DNA of 35,454 nt from Legionella antarctica (lineage in GTDB: Bacteria > Pseudomonadota > Gammaproteobacteria > Legionellales > Legionellaceae), in the NCBI RefSeq assembly GCF_011764505.1, contig NZ_AP022841.1, forward strand, positions 1-35,454. The letters are read 5' to 3'. Below are positions 16,981-25,327 of the stretch, in pieces; position 1 is the stretch's first letter; each line of letters begins with the position of its first letter. Below the pieces are notes generated by a model, which saw nothing but the letters and a program-made list of their open reading frames with translations, did no database searches and was not told where the DNA came from. The position numbers and the translations under genes were made by a program.

Positions 16981-17728
16981 TATCAATATGTTAGAGCTTG
17001 CAAAAAAACTACGTTTGACAGGGATCCCAGACACACTGCTAGCAAGAGTAGAACAGGCTCGCGCAGCGTCCCTCTCTTATGAAGAGTTGCTCTCAATGTT
17101 GTTTCAGGATGAGGATGAGGCTCGTCAACAAAAATTGCTTGCTGGGCGTGTAAGGCAAGCTCGATTTGAGGAGCCTCAGTGTTTTGAAAATTTTGAACTG
17201 GCTCGATATTCAACACAAGTCACACAAGCCATCCGCACCCTGATGACAGGGAAGTTTATCAAAGAAAAAAACCATGTCATCATCATGGGACCTGTTGGCA
17301 CCGGAAAGACTCACCTGGCTCAAGCCCTGGGTCTAATGGCATGTCAACGACATAAAAAAGTCTGCTTTATAAGAGCGAATGAACTGTTAAATCAGTTCCA
17401 CCAAGCAAGAGCGGATGAAACATGGACTGCGCTTTTTAAACGTTACTCACGATACGATGTGCTTATTTTAGATGACTTCGGGCTGAAAGCATTATCGCCA
17501 GAACAGTCCACTGATCTGTATGATTTAATAGCAGCTATCCATGTAAACTCTATGCTAATTATAACTACTAACCGTAAAATAGAAGGATGGATGGAGCTAT
17601 TTTATGATCCGGTTATGGCAAACGCAGCATTAGATCGTATCGTAAATAAAGCTTATCGAATTGTTCTTGATGGGGAGTCATACAGGAAAAAATTTATACC
17701 GAAATTTAATTTAGTAGATGACAAGTGA
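16973..17728 (+). CDS. istB: IS21-family helper ATPase IstB (element 1)
   Basis: A 251-residue AAA+ ATPase that assists IstA in target choice. Walker A GPVGTGKTHL and Walker B DVLILDDFGL are intact, followed by sensor-like IITTNRK. I start it at ATG 16973 (MSDINMLELAKKL), inside the istA stop overlap; the longer frame from 16913 lies wholly in istA. N-terminal IstB-type helix region precedes the P-loop. Confidence 0.93.
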   Translation: MSDINMLELAKKLRLTGIPDTLLARVEQARAASLSYEELLSMLFQDEDEARQQKLLAGRVRQARFEEPQCFENFELARYSTQVTQAIRTLMTGKFIKEKNHVIIMGPVGTGKTHLAQALGLMACQRHKKVCFIRANELLNQFHQARADETWTALFKRYSRYDVLILDDFGLKALSPEQSTDLYDLIAAIHVNSMLIITTNRKIEGWMELFYDPVMANAALDRIVNKAYRIVLDGESYRKKFIPKFNLVDDK

Positions 17729-18190
17729 GTTAAAAAAATTTACCCTAAGTGGGCTACTTTGAGTGGCCAGAGGGTGGGCTAGTAATCGTGACCCATGACA
17801 AAAGTGAATGGAGTGATAGATAGTGTTGGAAAAGATCTGCTTGGAACGGCCTATGTCACTTTAAAAACTCCGAATACATTATTCACTATCCAATGTATGT
17901 TCAATAAATCCTCGGAAGGACAATTAGGAAGTTTACAAAAAGGGCAACAAATTTCTGTTGTTGGAAAAGTGTCAGGAAAATTAGGGAATGTTATTTTAAA
18001 TGATTGTTCATTTTAAAACTTATAACTTAATCTAGAATTATCTAGACGATAATAATAGATTTTACGTCTTGTTGCGGGCCTGTCTTTACCAATATTTGAG
18101 AATTAAACTACATATTTGTCTTCTGTGTCTGAAACCTATGAAACAAAACATCGGGGTAGGGGAGTGAGTCAATTATCGCAGATACCTGCT

Positions 18191-18219
18191 AAGTCTGATT
18201 AATACAGTTAATCAGACTT
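18191..18219. repeat. perfect 12-bp stem hairpin
   Basis: AAGTCTGATTAA (18191-18202), a 5-base loop TACAG and TTAATCAGACTT (18208-18219). It lies in the 305-bp gene-free stretch 18017-18321, between convergent genes, so it may act as a terminator although no T-run follows. A second small palindrome, CGAATTA-T-TAATTCG, lies at about 18254-18268. Confidence 0.6.
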
Positions 18220-18321
18220 GACTAAATAATTTGCAGCGTTATTCTGTGTGTAGCGAATTATTAATTCGGTCATTTTATGTGCTTTAGTAATTCGTTACAT
18301 TTTTCCAAAAATTATTTTAAC

Positions 18322-18861
18322 TCATTTGGTTTGAGAGATATTTAAATAAGTAATAGAGTGGACACTCTCTCCCTCAATAATTTCATAAAGAAGCTGATAT
18401 GCAACACGCCAGCGATGCTGTGATGAAGTAACAATGGTCACTGTTTTTTGATTTAATCGTTCAACACATCCAATAATTTCTTCTCCTTCACGTGAGAAAC
18501 CAACATAATCACCCACTTTAATGGAATTTTTATTCAGTCCACGCTCTTTTTTCTCAAATATAAATTCACGACTATCAATTTTTAGCATATGGTAAGGAAT
18601 TTTCCATTGACGACCATCATCTAATCGTTGTACCACTGCATTTTTGAGCGCTTTTTGTAACACACGTGCTGTAATGAAGGATTGAGTTGTTGCATCAAAA
18701 TACTCAATTACATCACCTTCCTTAAATTTATTAATAAGAGCAGATATTCGTAAAGGATTTTCAAGCTCATTACTTAATGCGACTGACAAGCGGTAAATCT
18801 CAAACAAGCTGGCATTTTTTAAAAACGCCACTAATTGGTCATAGTCAACAACATCATTCAT
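18322..18861 (-). CDS. unknown protein with two SH3/Tudor-like repeats
   Basis: A 179-residue protein. After a helical start (1-45) come two similar beta-rich units: KFKEGDVIEYFDATTQSF... with DDGRQWKIPYHMLK (about 45-95), and IKVGDYVGFSREGEEIIG with SSQHRWRVAYQLL (about 110-165). Each has GD-x-V, a central V strand and an aromatic W-x-(I/V)-(P/A)-Y ending, suggesting small barrels of the SH3/Tudor type. Not matched to a named family. It overlaps the upstream gene by 8 bp, so the two are probably co-translated. Confidence 0.65.
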   Translation of the reverse strand: MNDVVDYDQLVAFLKNASLFEIYRLSVALSNELENPLRISALINKFKEGDVIEYFDATTQSFITARVLQKALKNAVVQRLDDGRQWKIPYHMLKIDSREFIFEKKERGLNKNSIKVGDYVGFSREGEEIIGCVERLNQKTVTIVTSSQHRWRVAYQLLYEIIEGESVHSITYLNISQTK

Positions 18862-19426
18862 CTTTGACTACTCGAAGCGCCACAGGTTTTCTACCCGTGT
18901 TTTTCCCAGATTGTAACTCATCCAATGCCATGTGGACATGTTCACAGAGACTATCCAGAATTTGATGTGAATTATCTGAAAATTTTTGATTTAATAAATT
19001 ACCAAGTAAAGCCTCAACTCCACGTAGTAACATCTCAGGATTTCGTAATGGTTGGGGTAACTCATGTATTGATTTAAATAGTGTTGTGGATAGTTCTTGT
19101 CCAATATAATTCATGGCACCAGGGAAATCATCAGGAGCCATATCAGCAATTGAATATTGATTTTTACTGGTTGTGGTTTTTCGAATGGTATCTATTCCAC
19201 CGTGTTTTGCTGCGGTTTCGATTTCAGCGTAAAGCCACGTTGCACCACCTTCATTAACTGTTTCTGCAATCTCTGCTGCGGTAGACATAATGCTAATTAA
19301 AAAAAGCTGGGTCATTCCTAAAAAATCAGCATTTCTGGTAACACCACGTTCAGTTAACCTACTCATTTGTAATAGAGCATCCGTCATGATTATTTTTAAT
19401 TCATCATAAATATCTTTTGTTGACAT
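18854..19426 (-). CDS. unknown helical protein coupled to the barrel protein
   Basis: A 190-residue, mostly helical protein starting MSTKDIYDELKIIMTDALLQ. ATG 19426 is chosen because GAGGA lies about 6 bases upstream; a GTG at 19438 is the other in-frame start but would overlap that site. No family recognised. The 3' end overlaps the next gene by 8 bp, which supports an operon. The C-terminal tail KNTGRKPVALRVVKDE is basic. Confidence 0.65.
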   Translation of the reverse strand: MSTKDIYDELKIIMTDALLQMSRLTERGVTRNADFLGMTQLFLISIMSTAAEIAETVNEGGATWLYAEIETAAKHGGIDTIRKTTTSKNQYSIADMAPDDFPGAMNYIGQELSTTLFKSIHELPQPLRNPEMLLRGVEALLGNLLNQKFSDNSHQILDSLCEHVHMALDELQSGKNTGRKPVALRVVKDE

Positions 19427-19519
19427 GAAATTCCTCACGTAAGCGAAGGTTCTATGTACGGCCTCCAGTGTTCTTTGCGTATTTTATAATATGTAGACTG
19501 GTAGCACGAGTATTTTTGT

Positions 19520-19541
19520 GAGGACACATTTTCGTGTCCTC
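19520..19541 (-). terminator. hairpin downstream of the HU gene
   Basis: GAGGACAC-(6)-GTGTCCTC, an 8-bp perfect stem 9 bases after the HU stop on the minus strand, followed there by ACAAAAATAC. It could terminate or stabilise the HU mRNA and separate it from the next operon. No clean U-run, so confidence is modest. Confidence 0.4.
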
Positions 19542-19549
19542 CAAGATTA

Positions 19550-19825
19550 TTAGCCGTTAACGGCCTCTTTTAATTTTGTTCCAGTCTTGAAGCTCACCAC
19601 TTTGCTGGCAGCGATGTTAATGGGCTGTCCTGTAGCTGGATTTCTTCCGGTTCGAGCCGCTCTTTCTTTCACGGATAAGCTGGCAAACCCTGGTAATACA
19701 ATAGAGTCGCCCTTAGCAAGCAAATCAGTTAAGCAGCTGATAACCGCATTTAAGGCAATTTCTGAGTCTGCTTTATTCAGTCCTGATGTGTCGCTGATGG
19801 CAGCAACAAGTTCTTTTTTATTCAT
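19550..19825 (-). CDS. HU-family DNA-binding protein
   Basis: A 91-residue histone-like protein: MNKKELVAAISDTSGLNKAD start, then the DNA-binding arm ERAARTGRNPATGQPINIAA with the conserved R-N-P tip, and the closing KVVSFKTGTKLKEAVN. Length and layout are standard for HU beta. It bends DNA and supports recombination, replication and transposition. A plasmid-borne HU near recombinases and partition genes may serve replicon upkeep or compensate silencing costs, which is inference. GGAAC lies upstream of the ATG. Confidence 0.93.
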   Translation of the reverse strand: MNKKELVAAISDTSGLNKADSEIALNAVISCLTDLLAKGDSIVLPGFASLSVKERAARTGRNPATGQPINIAASKVVSFKTGTKLKEAVNG

Positions 19826-19989
19826 AAGATGTTCCTTTTAACAGTGCGTGGCACCAATTTAGATGATGATTCGATTAAATAAGGACAATAATCGGGCACA
19901 AACCTGATTCTGTCAAATAAAATAGGTATTTTTTCGGTATCTTTATTTCTATTAATATGGATTTTGTATAAAAGCAAAAAAGGCACTCA

Positions 19990-20460
19990 TTAAAAAGAAA
20001 ATCCAAGCTGTTGATGGTTTAATTGGGGCGTTTGGTGGTTTTTCATTGGAGAAGGGGAGCGATTTTTAGCTTTGTTTTCTCTGATGATTCGAACCATTTT
20101 GGCTTTAGTTACTTCTTTATTATTCCCCATAGGTACTGAAAAAGGCAGTAGGTGTAATAGAAGGGGATCATCGCAATCAAAAATCTTGAGCTGATAGCCG
20201 CGCTGATCCCGTACCTTTGCCAACTGGCAAAAAGAATCAAAAGCCTCGCTAAAATTAGCAAAAGCCAATGTCCGGCTTTGTCCTAGTTTTGATTTAATAC
20301 GCCCATTGATTAAGGTGATCACCCAGTCTTCAAGTAAATCTTTACTTAATCTAAGGGCATAATAGCGGGTGTCTTTTTCAAAACGGGCTGCATGATAGGC
20401 TTCAAGCGGTTCTAAATTGATCCATTTGAAAAAAGGGTAGGTGAAAAGCCATGGGATCAT
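19990..20460 (-). CDS. WGR-domain protein
   Basis: A 156-residue protein with a WGR domain at about 30-95: RYYALRLSKDLLEDWVITLI then NGRIKSKLGQSRTLAF and a helix ending in RDQRGYQLKIF. WGR is a nucleic-acid-binding module also found in PARPs and MolR. The second half is polar, with a basic tail (RENKAKNRSPSP). It starts by a 1-base TAATG overlap with the recombinase gene, so it is translated with it. Function is unknown. Confidence 0.85.
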   Translation of the reverse strand: MIPWLFTYPFFKWINLEPLEAYHAARFEKDTRYYALRLSKDLLEDWVITLINGRIKSKLGQSRTLAFANFSEAFDSFCQLAKVRDQRGYQLKIFDCDDPLLLHLLPFSVPMGNNKEVTKAKMVRIIRENKAKNRSPSPMKNHQTPQLNHQQLGFSF

Positions 20461-21113
20461 TAAAGTAATGCCATATTAGCAATTCGTTTTAAGCGATCGG
20501 GATTGTCTTGCACGTAAATTGCCGTAGTGACGATATTAGAATGGCCTGCAAGTTTTGAAACGGCTTTAATATCCGCACCGTGTTCAATTAATCGGGTAAT
20601 AAAAGTGCGTCTACCTGAATGTGAACTGGCTCCAATAATACCTGCTTTATCAAAAAGTACTTTAAATAATTTTTGTAGACTGTTGGGAGTAAAGCGGCTT
20701 TTTCGCTGGGTTGTAAATAGTGGCTTATTTTGTAGTGCCTGTTCTTGATTCGTAACTGTCTTGAGGTGTACGTCTAAAGCATCGCGTACTTTTTTATTAA
20801 CAAGATAGATTTGTCTTTGTTTTTCGCCTTTGGTCATTGAGCGTTTCAGATTAATTTCATCGAGTAGCTTAAATTGCCCATCGGTTACATCAGCCAGGGT
20901 GAGCGAGGCAATTTCTTTTACTCGCAAACCCAATCCAAAAGCACAATAAAGTAGGGCAATGTTGCGTATTCCAAATTGCCCTTCTTTGGCTATTAAAAGT
21001 ACTCTTTTAAATTCCGCCTCACTTAAGACCTTAGCTTGACCTTCACGTGACATTAATTGCTCTATAACTACCTGATTAATCAGTATCTTATAATAAAAAG
21101 GCACTCTTTTCAA
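20460..21113 (-). CDS. tyrosine recombinase, catalytic-domain type
   Basis: A 217-residue phage-integrase family protein lacking a full N-terminal core-binding domain. Catalytic residues: Arg in FGLGLRVKEIASL, H-x-x-R in SHSGRRTFITRL, G-H in KLAGHSN and Tyr in TTAIYVQDN. An internal start at 21053 (MSREGQAKVLSE) may be the real one. It forms a two-gene unit with the WGR protein, an association also seen in plasmid backbones. Could resolve plasmid multimers or promote cassette exchange; no target site was located. Confidence 0.88.
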   Translation of the reverse strand: MKRVPFYYKILINQVVIEQLMSREGQAKVLSEAEFKRVLLIAKEGQFGIRNIALLYCAFGLGLRVKEIASLTLADVTDGQFKLLDEINLKRSMTKGEKQRQIYLVNKKVRDALDVHLKTVTNQEQALQNKPLFTTQRKSRFTPNSLQKLFKVLFDKAGIIGASSHSGRRTFITRLIEHGADIKAVSKLAGHSNIVTTAIYVQDNPDRLKRIANMALL

Positions 21114-21269
21114 GATGAAAAAAAATCGAAGCCTCTACAGCCCTTTTTGGCGCTGATGAGTGCCTCTTTTGTCTATAAGAGGTTGTCTTTGTAAGTGGCT
21201 AATATTTTCTCGGTCAAAAATGAAATTAGTCTTTAATTTAAAGATTTCTTGTAAAATCCAAAGTGATCT

Positions 21270-21380
21270 TTAACTGTATACGCCAGGCCTTAATGACTTG
21301 CCTGATTTGAGTTGCTCTATAGCCTCAGAACGAAACTGATTAAAATCAAAATTAGCTAAATCTGCCTTTTTATTATTCAT
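21270..21380 (-). pseudogene. N-terminal remnant of an IS256-family transposase
   Basis: A 36-codon frame with a GGAGAG ribosome site: MNNKKADLANFDFNQFRSEA then IEQLKSGKSLRPGVYS. The F-x-F-x-x-(F/L)-x-x-E-A-(I/L)-E-x-L-x-S-G-K-x-L pattern is the start of IS256-type transposases, but it ends after 36 codons. The flanking gaps 21114-21269 and 21381-21567 hold only short GC-rich inverted words such as GCCCCCT and AGGGGGC. Confidence 0.5.
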
Positions 21381-21567
21381 TGTACAGCTCTCCTAATTGT
21401 ATAAATTATAATAATTTTAGAAAGCTGACACACTATGGAAATGAAAAGATAGATCGTGATTTCTTAGAGGGCCCCCTCGCTTAACTCCCCCAACAAGGCA
21501 AGTTTTTGTGATGAGCTGATTGTCGCTACGTTAAGGGGGCAAACGGAAGAACCCCAATATAATCGAA

Positions 21568-22113
21568 TTAATGATGAAGTTCGGAAACAATGCATTCTGG
21601 TATGAAGATCGAAGTTTCTTTGTTGCTCGGTGTATTTTTTATTTCAATCAATGGTGTTTTATGAATTTCATCTTCGGGCACTATAACAATACGCATGCCC
21701 CAACCTTCATATGTGGAGAGTAATTTTCCGAATTCATCCATAGAAAACTCTTTGTCATCAATTATAACGGTAGCTTGATGATTGTCATAGCCTATACAAC
21801 AACGTAAAACATCACCGCGTGCAGTCCAGTAATCGCCTGGTTCGAAATATTTGACTTGAGATTCGCCGATGGGGATCTCCGTAGCTACATGTTGATAATC
21901 TTTCTTGGATTGGAGTTGTAAAGCAATAAATGAGTTATGGCAAAGTAAAATATCATTATCACTCATTTGATCAATTTCATGACCAATCGTTATATGGGTG
22001 GTGCCTATCCCTTCTTCTTTGTATTCTATAATTGCTGTATCACCTTGACGAGTAATAATAACCTCATGTAACTCAGCGACGTGGGGGCTCTTTATTTTTG
22101 TGTATTTTTTCAT
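21568..22113 (-). CDS. unknown protein, 181 aa
   Basis: A 181-residue beta-rich protein. Notable segments are AIIEYKEEGIGTTHITIGHE, DYWTARGDVLRCCIGYDNHQ and EFGKLLSTYEGWGMRIVIVP. The last resembles C-terminal strands found in some immunity-like domains of unknown function, but I cannot name the family. It ends near 21568 and its start is only 13 bp from the second IS21-family element, so its promoter may have been displaced by the insertion. Confidence 0.65.
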   Translation of the reverse strand: MKKYTKIKSPHVAELHEVIITRQGDTAIIEYKEEGIGTTHITIGHEIDQMSDNDILLCHNSFIALQLQSKKDYQHVATEIPIGESQVKYFEPGDYWTARGDVLRCCIGYDNHQATVIIDDKEFSMDEFGKLLSTYEGWGMRIVIVPEDEIHKTPLIEIKNTPSNKETSIFIPECIVSELHH

Positions 22114-22143
22114 ATGTTCTTAATGTTGGGTATTCCTGCGAAC

Positions 22144-22224
22144 GTGATCACCGATTATCGCCTAGCGTGATCACCTATTACTGCGCTGTTTTTACAAGCG
22201 GTGAGATTATTACAAAGTGATCAC
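22144..22224. repeat. left terminal transposase-binding repeats of IS21 element 2
   Basis: GTGATCA occurs at 22144-22150, 22167-22174 and 22217-22224, with CCGATTATCGCC or CCTATTACTG between copies. Repeated short words at each end are usual for IS21-family elements and are IstA binding sites in known members. Confidence 0.7.
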
Positions 22225-22958
22225 GATGAAGCAATTTCTTTTTTTCTCATGGACTCTCCGTTGAGTTCTATTCGATGTGCATTTTCAGAGATGCGATCGA
22301 GTATGGCATCGGCGATGGTTGGCTCACCTAAATACTCATGCCATTTAGCCACAGGAAACTGGCTTGTAATAATGGTCGATTTTAGCTGATACCGATCTTC
22401 AATAAGATTAAACAAGTCGTGGCGTTGTGCTGCATTGATTGCTGTTAATCCAAAGTCATCAAGAATCAGTACATCATCCTTGTGTAATTGCGTCATTAAC
22501 TTGGCATAGCTTCCATCGGCATGTGAGATGCTCATTTCTTCTAAAAATCGCGTTAACAATAAATAGCGAACTTTATAACCTAGACGGCAAGCTTGGTTTC
22601 CGATAGCGCATGAAAGATATGTTTTCCCGCAGCCGGTAGGTCCGGTTATAAGTAAATTTTGATGGTGACGAACAAAGTCACATTTAGCAAGAGCCATCAC
22701 TTTTGCCTTTTCCAAACCCCTCTTATTTTTATAACAAACATCTTCAATGGCTGCAGATTGCCTGAGTTTTGCTCGCCGCTGTAAACTCTGCACACGATTA
22801 TTGTCTCTGCGTAGTATTTCGCGGTCCAACAAGAGACTTAACCTCTCTTCAAAGCTTAAGTCGGCGTGTTTGGGTTGGCTTTGTTGTTCACGAAAGCCCT
22901 CCTGCATGCCCGTCATTTTTAGTTGTCTCATTTGTTCTAATACGGATTCATTGTTCAT
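22221..22958 (-). CDS. istB: IS21-family helper ATPase IstB (element 2)
   Basis: A 245-residue AAA+ protein with Walker A GPTGCGKTYL, Walker B DVLILDDFGL and IITSQFP sensor. N terminus MNNESVLEQMRQLKMTGMQE is the usual IstB lead. Open and full length, but its partner istA is split by a transposon, so the element is probably not mobile by itself. It differs clearly from IstB of element 1. Confidence 0.92.
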   Translation of the reverse strand: MNNESVLEQMRQLKMTGMQEGFREQQSQPKHADLSFEERLSLLLDREILRRDNNRVQSLQRRAKLRQSAAIEDVCYKNKRGLEKAKVMALAKCDFVRHHQNLLITGPTGCGKTYLSCAIGNQACRLGYKVRYLLLTRFLEEMSISHADGSYAKLMTQLHKDDVLILDDFGLTAINAAQRHDLFNLIEDRYQLKSTIITSQFPVAKWHEYLGEPTIADAILDRISENAHRIELNGESMRKKEIASS

Positions 22959-24293
22959 TTTTTTCCTTGTTTTTTAATTAAAAATTGTTGATACAGACTC
23001 AGTGGTAATACTGAGAGCCCCTAATGTTGTCATGCGTTAATCCATGTAGGTTCACGTCACGTGATGCATGAATTTTTGCTCCTTGGTCAAGGTTATTTTC
23101 TAGAATGGATAACACGCTTTTACGGCTGTATGCCCCCTGGTGTACACCATAGGAGCAGGCTTGCTCTAAACGGATTTCTCCATAGCGTTTCGCTAGTTTC
23201 AAAATACCAAGGCAGGAACGGTAAGCCTGTTCGGGGTGAGGTTTTTCATCAAATATTCTTTTTACGACCATGTGTGTGCAAGCACCTATCTCGCTCGCCC
23301 ACCGTAAATATCTCTCTTTTGATTGCTCGGTGTGTATGCGGTGCCTCTTGGGCATGTGATGAGAAATCGTGGATTGTTTACCTGGTATGCTTGAATACAG
23401 ATGCATCGCTATGCGCTCTCCTTCAAAATAACATTCAACCGTATGCTGGTTAAACCATAAATCAATGAGCTGGCCGCAGTACCTATGAGGCACGCTGTAA
23501 TAATGCCCTTGAAGCACAACATGGTAATCAATACCTGCGCGAGACGCTTTGTACTGCCTGTAATAATAGGCATCTGCTGGTAACGGTTTTAATACAGGTT
23601 TGTCCATTTCCATGAAGACTGACTCGCGACATCCAGGTAGTTTTTGAAATGGTTTTTGGTTCATTATGGTTAATAGCCGTGCAATCTCTGCATTGAGTTC
23701 ATTAAGACCCACAAAGGTTTGATGTCGTAATCGGGCTAATATCCAACGTTGAGCAACTTGAACACCTGATTCAACAGATGCTTTGTCTTGAGGACGATAA
23801 GGCCTTGCTGGAAGTACAGCTGTGCCATAATGCTCAATGAAGTGTGCGTATGTTGGATTCGTATCAGGCTCATATCGACATGATTTACTGATGGCTGAAC
23901 GGAGATTATCTGGCACAACAAGTGCTGGAACACCGCCAAAAAACTCAAACATCCGGCGTTGAGAACCCAAAAAGTCAGGAAGTTGCTGAGACCATGTGGC
24001 TTCAGCAAACGTATACTTAGAGGCACCCAAAACACCTACGAAAATTTCAGCAGCCCTGATGTCATTTGTTTCAGGATCAATAATACTGAACGTAACACCG
24101 CTGTAATCAATAAAAACCTTATCTCCCGCCTTATGTGTCTGACGCAACGAGCGTTTTAGGCTTTGCTTATAGGGGTTTCGGCAAGCAAATTACAGATTTC
24201 GCAGGTCTTGCCTTAACCCTCTGAATTCAGTTGCATTTCTCTTTCCCTAAAAAAATAGATTTTAGCCCAAAACAGCCTGTTTCCACCCTACAA

Positions 24294-24396
24294 ATTATTC
24301 ACATAACTGGTTATATATGAATAATATAAGCCGTTTTAGTTGTATTATGCGAAGCAAACAGCTATGCTAACTCCAGGGTTGATTATTCACATAATA
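24294..24396. other. candidate TnpI internal recombination site
   Basis: Upstream of tnpI, ATTATTCACATAA and its near-inverse TATATATGAATAAT form one 32-bp core (24294-24325, arms around ACTGGT). A further direct copy of the motif, GATTATTCACATAATA, lies at 24381-24396. Tn4430-type sites also have an inverted core pair plus direct accessory motifs. It should be the cointegrate resolution site and may control tnpI. The 232-bp gap 24172-24403 holds otherwise only the left inverted repeat. Confidence 0.65.
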
Positions 24397-24403
24397 CATA
24401 CAC

Positions 24404-25327
24404 ATGAATCATGATGACTTGCTCAATGAATTTAGAACTGCACTAGAAAAGCAGGATTTGTCTCCTGCCTCAATTACCAGTTATCTTCAAGGAATAAAAG
24501 TATTCACTACATGGGTATTGGATTTTTATCAACAAGATGTTGGTCTTATTGAAGTGACATCCAATGATCTCCGTGCTTATCGAGAATATATCTCCAAAGT
24601 ACTTCGACGTAAACCTGCTACCATTAACCATCACATTCAGGTATTAAAACGATTTTATGCTTGGGCTTTGCAGGCCGGACTGATTTCTGCTGATCCAGCA
24701 TCAGCCATTCATTTTGTGAAGCGAGTAACGACCACTAAACCACAAGCATTAAACAAAGAAGAAATTCATGCTTTGTTACGAGCGGCTGGCCTTTCCACTC
24801 ATGGCCTTTCAATAAGAAATTATGCCATTGTGCAACTCATGATACAAGCCGGTTTAAGAGTGGCAGAAGTAAAAAATTTAATACTCAGAGACGTTGTTAT
24901 TAGAGAACGTTCTGGCTTTGTCACTATTGTTGATGGGAAAGGTAGAAAGCACAGAGAGGTTCCATTAAATTCAGTTGCACGCAGGGCATTAACCAGCTAC
25001 TTAGAAACACGGGATGCTATTGCAGCTGATGATTCATTATTTACTACTAAGCGCGGAGTTTCAGGAACAGTCAGAGCCTTACAACAGCTGATTACCGGGC
25101 TCGCCATCCGGGCTAATATTACACGAATTAACGTCACGGCCCACACGTTGCGTCATACCTTTGCGGTTCAGTTTTTGCAGGCTAATCCAGGATGTCTTGT
25201 TGAATTAGCCATGTTAATGGGGCATGAATCTATTGACACTACAGCCATTTACACGAGAGCATCAAAAGAAAAATTAGCAGAGCATATCGAACGTTCAGGG
25301 ATAAATATCGATGCACACCACGATTGA
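24404..25327 (+). CDS. tnpI: TnpI-type tyrosine recombinase
   Basis: A 307-residue resolvase of the integrase family. N-terminal SAM-like domain (LNEFRTALEKQDLSPASITS, 5-95), catalytic domain with Arg in QAGLRVAEVKNL, H-x-x-R in TAHTLRHTFAVQ, MGHES, and the nucleophile Tyr in TTAIYTRAS. Complete active site. It is the first gene inside the left inverted repeat and overlaps tnpA by 17 bp, which suggests one transcript. It should resolve cointegrates at the upstream site. Confidence 0.92.
   Translation: MNHDDLLNEFRTALEKQDLSPASITSYLQGIKVFTTWVLDFYQQDVGLIEVTSNDLRAYREYISKVLRRKPATINHHIQVLKRFYAWALQAGLISADPASAIHFVKRVTTTKPQALNKEEIHALLRAAGLSTHGLSIRNYAIVQLMIQAGLRVAEVKNLILRDVVIRERSGFVTIVDGKGRKHREVPLNSVARRALTSYLETRDAIAADDSLFTTKRGVSGTVRALQQLITGLAIRANITRINVTAHTLRHTFAVQFLQANPGCLVELAMLMGHESIDTTAIYTRASKEKLAEHIERSGINIDAHHD

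Larger units (their letters stand above)
15285..17800 (+). mobile_element. IS21-family element 1 (2516 bp, intact)
   Basis: Ends are TGTCATGGGCCACGATTACT... on the left and its reverse complement on the right, differing at one base in 27. The target duplication AAAGT is at 15280-15284 and 17801-17805. It carries istA and istB with an 8-bp overlap. Both genes are open and the duplication is exact, so the insertion looks recent. Confidence 0.93.
15139..18016 (+). pseudogene. tRNA_anti-like OB-fold protein gene split by an IS21 element
   Basis: Two halves of one gene flank the IS21-family element. The 5' half (15139-15284) encodes MVGNNVQPTEQNSVLTTPEL through AAKLMSDYQDNEINADSHYK and NKFVKV; the 3' half (17806-18016) resumes as NGVIDSVGKDLLGTAYVTLK through FTIQCMF to a stop after DCSF. 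Removing the element and one copy of the 5-bp duplication AAAGT restores an open frame FVKVNGVIDSV, the usual pattern of the tRNA_anti-like OB fold. The true 5' end is uncertain: a hydrophobic frame (FILLIFIYIVYT) precedes the ATG, but it overlaps the ISAzo13 remnant. Confidence 0.85.

Noticed and set aside
22747..22981. Two overlapping + strand frames of 70-76 residues
   Set aside because: They are antisense shadows of istB and have no independent support.
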